Origin: Alphaproteobacteria bacterium
Lineage (GTDB): Bacteria > Pseudomonadota > Alphaproteobacteria > Rs-D84
Direction: 5' to 3'
NCBI GenBank assembly: GCA_009785765.1
Contig: WQVP01000013.1
Location: 1 to 8,022 of the forward strand
Length of the DNA: 8,022 nucleotides
The notes beneath the pieces were generated by a model. That model saw only the letters and a list, made by a program, of their open reading frames with translations. It did no database searches and had not been told where the DNA came from. Below are positions 4,642 through 8,022 of this stretch, piece after piece; positions within the stretch are counted from its first letter, which is position 1; every line of letters begins with the position of its first letter. The position numbers and the translations under genes were made by a program.

Positions 4642-6917
4642 TATTTCTTTCCCCACCCGCGTTTTGTGCTTGGTTTTTTGTTATTAATTAAATCGGCGGC
4701 GACCTCAAGATCGGGCTGTTCTTTGACCGACACATTAACTTTGTTTGATGAAATATATGCACCATAACGGCCGTCGGCATAATATAAAATCGGCTTTCCT
4801 GTTGCTGGATTGGTGCCCAGTTCAATCGCTTCTATTTTTTTCTTTTCACCGGATAATAATTCACGTGCGATGTCCAGAGTTATATCATCAAAAGAGTATT
4901 TTTTTGCCGACGCATTTTTTTCGCCGTCTGTGACATATGGTCCGAACCGTCCGACTTTATATGTTATGCCTTCGCCCAAATCTTTGTTATTGTTTGCAGG
5001 CGCTGTGCCGTCTTCGCTTTGCGTGGTTCCAAAGTTTTGTATAGTTTTGCATTTTGGGTAATCGCTGCACGACATGAATGGCCCAAAGCGTCCAGATTTT
5101 ATAATCATTTTATTGCCGCAATTTGGACACTTTGCGTCCGCCGGCATAAGTGTCCCGGCCAAAGATTCGTTTACCGAATCCAAAACTTCTGTTGTGGGGA
5201 TGTCTTTGGCGCTTTTGATTGTTGGTGCAAACTCGCCCCAAAATTTTTCAAGTGCGTCCAATTTCTTTTTATCTCCGCCCGCCACATCATCCATGGTGTC
5301 TTCCATGTTTGCGGTGAAATTTACATCCACAATATTGCCGAAATATTTGGCAAGGTATGCAGACAAAAGCCAGCCGGTCGGCGTTGGAAAAAATCTTTTA
5401 GTTTCAATCTTTACATATTGCCTGTCTATGATTGTTGACATGATTGCCGCATAGGTTGAAGGGCGGCCAATCCCAAGCTCTTCCATTTTTTTAATTAATG
5501 ATGCCTCTGTATATCTGGGCGGCGGCGCAGTGAAATGTTGTTTTGGCAAAAGCTCGGTTATATCAATGGTGTCGCCAACGGACAATGGCGGTAATTTATT
5601 TTCCGCATCGCCGTCTTCGTTTTTGTCATCCTCGTCTTCTACGTAAACTTTCATAAAGCCGTCAAACGTACGGGTTGTGCCGACTGAGTGGAAAATTGCG
5701 TCCGCATTGTCTGGTTTAATGTCCACAACCACAGAATCAAATTCAGCGTTTGTCATTTGACATGCAACAGTTCTTTTCCAGATTAAGTCATAAAGCTTTT
5801 TTTCGTCATCCGCATCGCCTGCGTTAACGGCGTTGACATCAACCGGGCGAATTGCCTCGTGCGCCTCTTGGGCATTTTTTGATTTTGTTGCATATTTAAT
5901 TGCGGCGCCGGGCAAGAATGGGTTGCCATATTTTTCGCCTATGAAATTACGTAATTGTTCAACCGCATCCGCAGCCAAAGAAACAGAGTCTGTTCGGATA
6001 TAAGTAATGTGTCCGGCCTCGTACAATTTTTGTGCGGCCATACCTGTGCGCTTTGCGGAAAAGCCCAGTTTGCGTGCGGCCTCTTGTTGAAGTGTTGACG
6101 TTGTAAATGGTGCGGCGGGTTTGCGGGATGATTTCTTTTTCTCTACACTCACTACGCTTGCAGGGATTAGGGATTGGGGATTAGGGATTAGTGTAGACAA
6201 AATTTCATCCATTGAAGTTTTGTTTTCAATAGTCATCTTATCTATTTTTTCACCATTCCATTTTGTTAGTTTGGACAGAAACACCAATCCTTTATCACTA
6301 ATCCCTAATCCCTTTTCGGCGCAGCGCGCAGAAAGCGACCAATATTCCACTGGGTTAAATGCCATGACTTCGCGCTCTCTGTCTATGACCAATGCGACCG
6401 CAACCGATTGTACACGCCCCGCACTTTTACCCATGTTTTTACGCCAAAGAACGGGCGATAATTTAAAGCCGATTAAATAATCCAACGCACGACGCACAAG
6501 ATACGCGTCCACAAGATTTCCATCAATTTCACGAGGGGATTCAATTGCGGATTCTACGGCTTTTTTTGTAATTTCGTTAAAAGTTATTCTGTATATTTTT
6601 TTGCCGACCAATGCTTTTTTATCATCAAGAATAGAAAATATATGCCATGCGATGGCCTCTCCTTCTCTGTCTTCGTCCGTTGCAAGATATACTGTGTCTG
6701 CTTTTTTTACCTCGTCCAAGATTTGTTTTATGGCTTTTTCTTTGCCGGACATAATCGCCCATTTCATCGCAAAGTTGTTTTCAGTGTCAACCGATCCATC
6801 TTCGGGAACCAAATCACGAACATGGCCGACGGATGATATAACACGGTATCCGGCCCCCAAATATTTTTCAATTGTTTTTGCCTTTGCTGGTGATTCCACG
6901 ATTAAAAGATTTTTCAT
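4641..6917 (-). CDS. topA: DNA topoisomerase I (type IA, omega protein)
   Basis: TopA relaxes negative supercoils by cutting one strand through a 5'-phosphotyrosine. Starting at ATG 6917 the protein has 758 residues. The Toprim domain has E8 in IVESPAKAKTIEKYLG and D81/D83 in TDEDREGE. The catalytic Tyr306 is in HITYIRTDS, with Arg308 beside it, and LGIGRPSTYA is at 481-490. One C4 zinc ribbon uses C597, C600, C617 and C623. Two topoisomerase C-terminal repeats follow (KVGRFGPYV, DGRYGAYIS), then a basic tail. The start is chosen because MKNLLIVESP is the canonical N-terminus and AAGGCGG precedes it. An in-frame start 21 codons upstream would overlap rodA. It begins one base after the rodA stop, and its own stop overlaps the hydrolase start. 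Residues 202-208 and 243-252 are encoded by heptamer repeats, and an acidic low-complexity stretch lies at 426-439. Confidence 0.97.
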   Translation of the reverse strand: MKNLLIVESPAKAKTIEKYLGAGYRVISSVGHVRDLVPEDGSVDTENNFAMKWAIMSGKEKAIKQILDEVKKADTVYLATDEDREGEAIAWHIFSILDDKKALVGKKIYRITFNEITKKAVESAIESPREIDGNLVDAYLVRRALDYLIGFKLSPVLWRKNMGKSAGRVQSVAVALVIDREREVMAFNPVEYWSLSARCAEKGLGISDKGLVFLSKLTKWNGEKIDKMTIENKTSMDEILSTLIPNPQSLIPASVVSVEKKKSSRKPAAPFTTSTLQQEAARKLGFSAKRTGMAAQKLYEAGHITYIRTDSVSLAADAVEQLRNFIGEKYGNPFLPGAAIKYATKSKNAQEAHEAIRPVDVNAVNAGDADDEKKLYDLIWKRTVACQMTNAEFDSVVVDIKPDNADAIFHSVGTTRTFDGFMKVYVEDEDDKNEDGDAENKLPPLSVGDTIDITELLPKQHFTAPPPRYTEASLIKKMEELGIGRPSTYAAIMSTIIDRQYVKIETKRFFPTPTGWLLSAYLAKYFGNIVDVNFTANMEDTMDDVAGGDKKKLDALEKFWGEFAPTIKSAKDIPTTEVLDSVNESLAGTLMPADAKCPNCGNKMIIKSGRFGPFMSCSDYPKCKTIQNFGTTQSEDGTAPANNNKDLGEGITYKVGRFGPYVTDGEKNASAKKYSFDDITLDIARELLSGEKKKIEAIELGTNPATGKPILYYADGRYGAYISSNKVNVSVKEQPDLEVAADLINNKKPSTKRGWGKK
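6163..6191 (+). repeat. GGGATTA heptamer array inside topA (four units)
   Basis: The units are GGGATTA (6163-6169), GGGATTG (6170-6176), GGGATTA (6177-6183) and GGGATTA (6184-6190), then G. On the coding strand they encode LIPNPQSLIP (TopA 243-252), a peptide with no counterpart in the E. coli TopA segment leading to the conserved PxAPF motif. The flanks TCTACACT (6142-6149) and AGTGTAGA (6190-6197) are a perfect 8-bp inverted pair. Confidence 0.93.
6296..6312 (-). repeat. second, inverted heptamer site inside topA
   Basis: This 17-base segment (CACTAATCCCTAATCCC) is the exact reverse complement of 6177-6193, with 102 bases between. It contains two TAATCCC units and encodes KGLGISD (TopA 202-208). 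Together the two sites could fold into a long-loop stem in DNA or mRNA. Confidence 0.9.
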
Positions 6918-6918
6918 T

Positions 6919-8022
6919 CTATCCGCCTTTACTGGACATTTGTATGTCTCTGTGTATTCTTGCATTTTGTACCAATCCAAATCCGAACAACAGCGCCAAT
7001 AATGAAGAGCCGCCGAACGACATTAACGGCAATGGAACGCCGACCGTTGGCATTAATCCCAAAACCATGGCGATATTTATAAAGTAATAAACAAAAAAGT
7101 TCAACATAAATCCGAATATCAATAATTGGCCGAATCTATTGCGGCTTGTCTTTGCCCACCAAAACATAAGACCGGTCATCATAGTATAAAGTGCGATTAA
7201 TATAAATGCGCCGATAAAACCAAACTCTTCGCCGAACATTGTGAATATAAAATCTGTGTGGCGTTCGGGTAAAAAGGCCATTTGACTTTGGGTGCCTTGC
7301 ATAAAGCCTTGGCCGACAAAACCGCCCGACCCAATTGCAATTCGGGCTTGGTGGATTTGAAAGCCTGCGCCGGTAAGGTCGGCGGTCGGATTCATAAACG
7401 TAAGCAAGCGCTGTTTCTGATAACCGTGCAATCCAAATGTCCAAATTGCCGGCAGTGCAAGAATCGCCAAAACTGTACCAATTATAAACCATTGTCTTTT
7501 TGCGCCAACTATGAACACAAAACCCGCCGCAATAAACAAAAGCGACAAAGCCGTCCCAAGGTCTGGCTGTGCAACGATTAATAAAAACGGAATCAAAACA
7601 AATGCCGCCGGCAAAAGATATGTACGAAATTGTTCAAGCTCTGTGGAATTTTTCCACGCAAAGTATCGGGCAAGAACCAGCACCATACCCATTTTTATAA
7701 ACTCTGATGGCTGTACCGTTATAAACCCAAGGTTAAGCCAACGTGTTGCACCGCCCCCTGTGTGCCCAAAAAACGCAACCCCTATGACCAGCGCAAGAGC
7801 GCCCGCATATAAAAGATAGCTTGTCCGAAGCCAGAATTTAAAATTTGAAAACGCCGCAATTAAAAACACAACCATGCCGATTAATATGCGTTGTAATTGT
7901 GGCACTGCAAACGGCCACCATCCGCCAACCGGATTACAGTATCCAACAACGCCTGTGCAATCTGTGCGACCTGCGGAATAGAGGGTTATAATAGACATGG
8001 CCAAAACAATCATCATAATAAA
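6919..8022 (-). CDS. rodA: peptidoglycan glycosyltransferase RodA (SEDS family), N-terminus cut by the window edge
   Basis: RodA is the integral-membrane SEDS polymerase that extends glycan strands for cell elongation, paired with PBP2 (mrdA) and the MreBCD elongasome. The frame stays open to base 8022, so the true start and part of the first membrane helix lie outside. Counting from the Met at 8016, hallmarks are VQPSEF (101-106), AQPDLGTAL (149-157), FLPERHTDFIFTMFGEEFGF (248-267), where Asp255 matches the catalytic Asp262 of E. coli RodA, and GVPLPLMSFGGSSLL (326-340). About nine to ten hydrophobic helices are visible. RodA is preferred to FtsW by the ERHTDFIF form of the loop and the SSKGG short tail. 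The first periplasmic loop is long and holds CTGVVGYC, two cysteines that could form a disulfide. topA starts one base after its TAG, so the two are probably co-transcribed and coupled. Confidence 0.95.
   Translation of the reverse strand, partial: FIMMIVLAMSIITLYSAGRTDCTGVVGYCNPVGGWWPFAVPQLQRILIGMVVFLIAAFSNFKFWLRTSYLLYAGALALVIGVAFFGHTGGGATRWLNLGFITVQPSEFIKMGMVLVLARYFAWKNSTELEQFRTYLLPAAFVLIPFLLIVAQPDLGTALSLLFIAAGFVFIVGAKRQWFIIGTVLAILALPAIWTFGLHGYQKQRLLTFMNPTADLTGAGFQIHQARIAIGSGGFVGQGFMQGTQSQMAFLPERHTDFIFTMFGEEFGFIGAFILIALYTMMTGLMFWWAKTSRNRFGQLLIFGFMLNFFVYYFINIAMVLGLMPTVGVPLPLMSFGGSSLLALLFGFGLVQNARIHRDIQMSSKGG

Noticed and set aside
4642..4656. GTG start five codons upstream of the hydrolase ATG
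   Set aside because: Those codons contain the GGGGAAAG ribosome binding site, and the ATG at 4641 makes a typical TAATG coupling with topA.
5019..5454. Open frames of 126-139 codons on the + strand opposite topA
   Set aside because: They are antisense shadows of a highly conserved coding region, without ribosome binding sites or recognisable motifs.
6163..6191. Telomere or chromosome-end repeat, suggested by GGGATTA
   Set aside because: Only four units lie inside an intact topA frame with coding sequence continuing on both sides.
6918..6980. Longer topA start 21 codons upstream (ATG at 6980)
   Set aside because: It overlaps rodA codons, and the added residues do not resemble TopA. MKNLLIVESPAKAKTIEKYLG is the canonical N-terminus and has its own ribosome binding site.

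Overview
The window comes from a bacterial chromosome and carries mostly housekeeping genes. Several features point to an alphaproteobacterium, perhaps a small-genome host-associated one, but this is inferred from protein style, not from a marker gene. They are the YchF and DnaG sequence character, a TopA with one C4 zinc ribbon followed by topoisomerase C-terminal repeats, a RodA gene as part of an operon, a very short SufD-like protein, moderately AT-leaning DNA and compact gene packing. The genetic code looks standard: TGG encodes Trp and TGA is used as a stop.

Layout, left to right. The last codons of an unidentified + strand gene (2-52) and ychF (- strand) converge on one bidirectional terminator (57-77). 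ychF and a + strand sufD-like gene diverge from an intergenic region built of inverted arrays of 7-base repeats around an AT-rich centre. The sufD-like gene and dnaG (- strand) converge, with stop codons overlapping at TTAA (2022-2025). dnaG has a predicted promoter so close that its GTG start would be the first base of the mRNA. Next comes 3645-3879, which has no gene but is packed with palindromes and ends in a strong terminator. From 8022 down to 3880 on the - strand lies a tight operon, rodA (start beyond the window edge), topA, then an alpha/beta hydrolase, with junctions of +1 and -1 nt.

The genes serve core processes: cell elongation (RodA), DNA supercoiling (TopA), replication priming (DnaG), translation or stress-linked GTPase function (YchF) and Fe-S assembly (SufD-like). 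There is no classical accessory system such as CRISPR, phage, toxin-antitoxin or IS.

The unusual signal is a layer of short repeats superimposed on these genes. Heptamer tandem arrays (CCTCAAT, GGGATTA/TAATCCC and CTAACCA/CTAGCCA types) occur inside sufD, at two places inside topA and on both sides of the ychF-sufD promoter region. A GC-rich double-hairpin palindrome of 48 bp (16 codons) sits in frame in the dnaG C-terminal region, and its ends resemble those of the palindrome upstream of dnaG. Together they look like small repeat elements that insert into intergenic DNA and into tolerant loops of essential proteins, comparable in concept to Rickettsia palindromic elements and cyanobacterial heptamer repeats. 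Whether these particular families have been described cannot be judged from the sequence alone.
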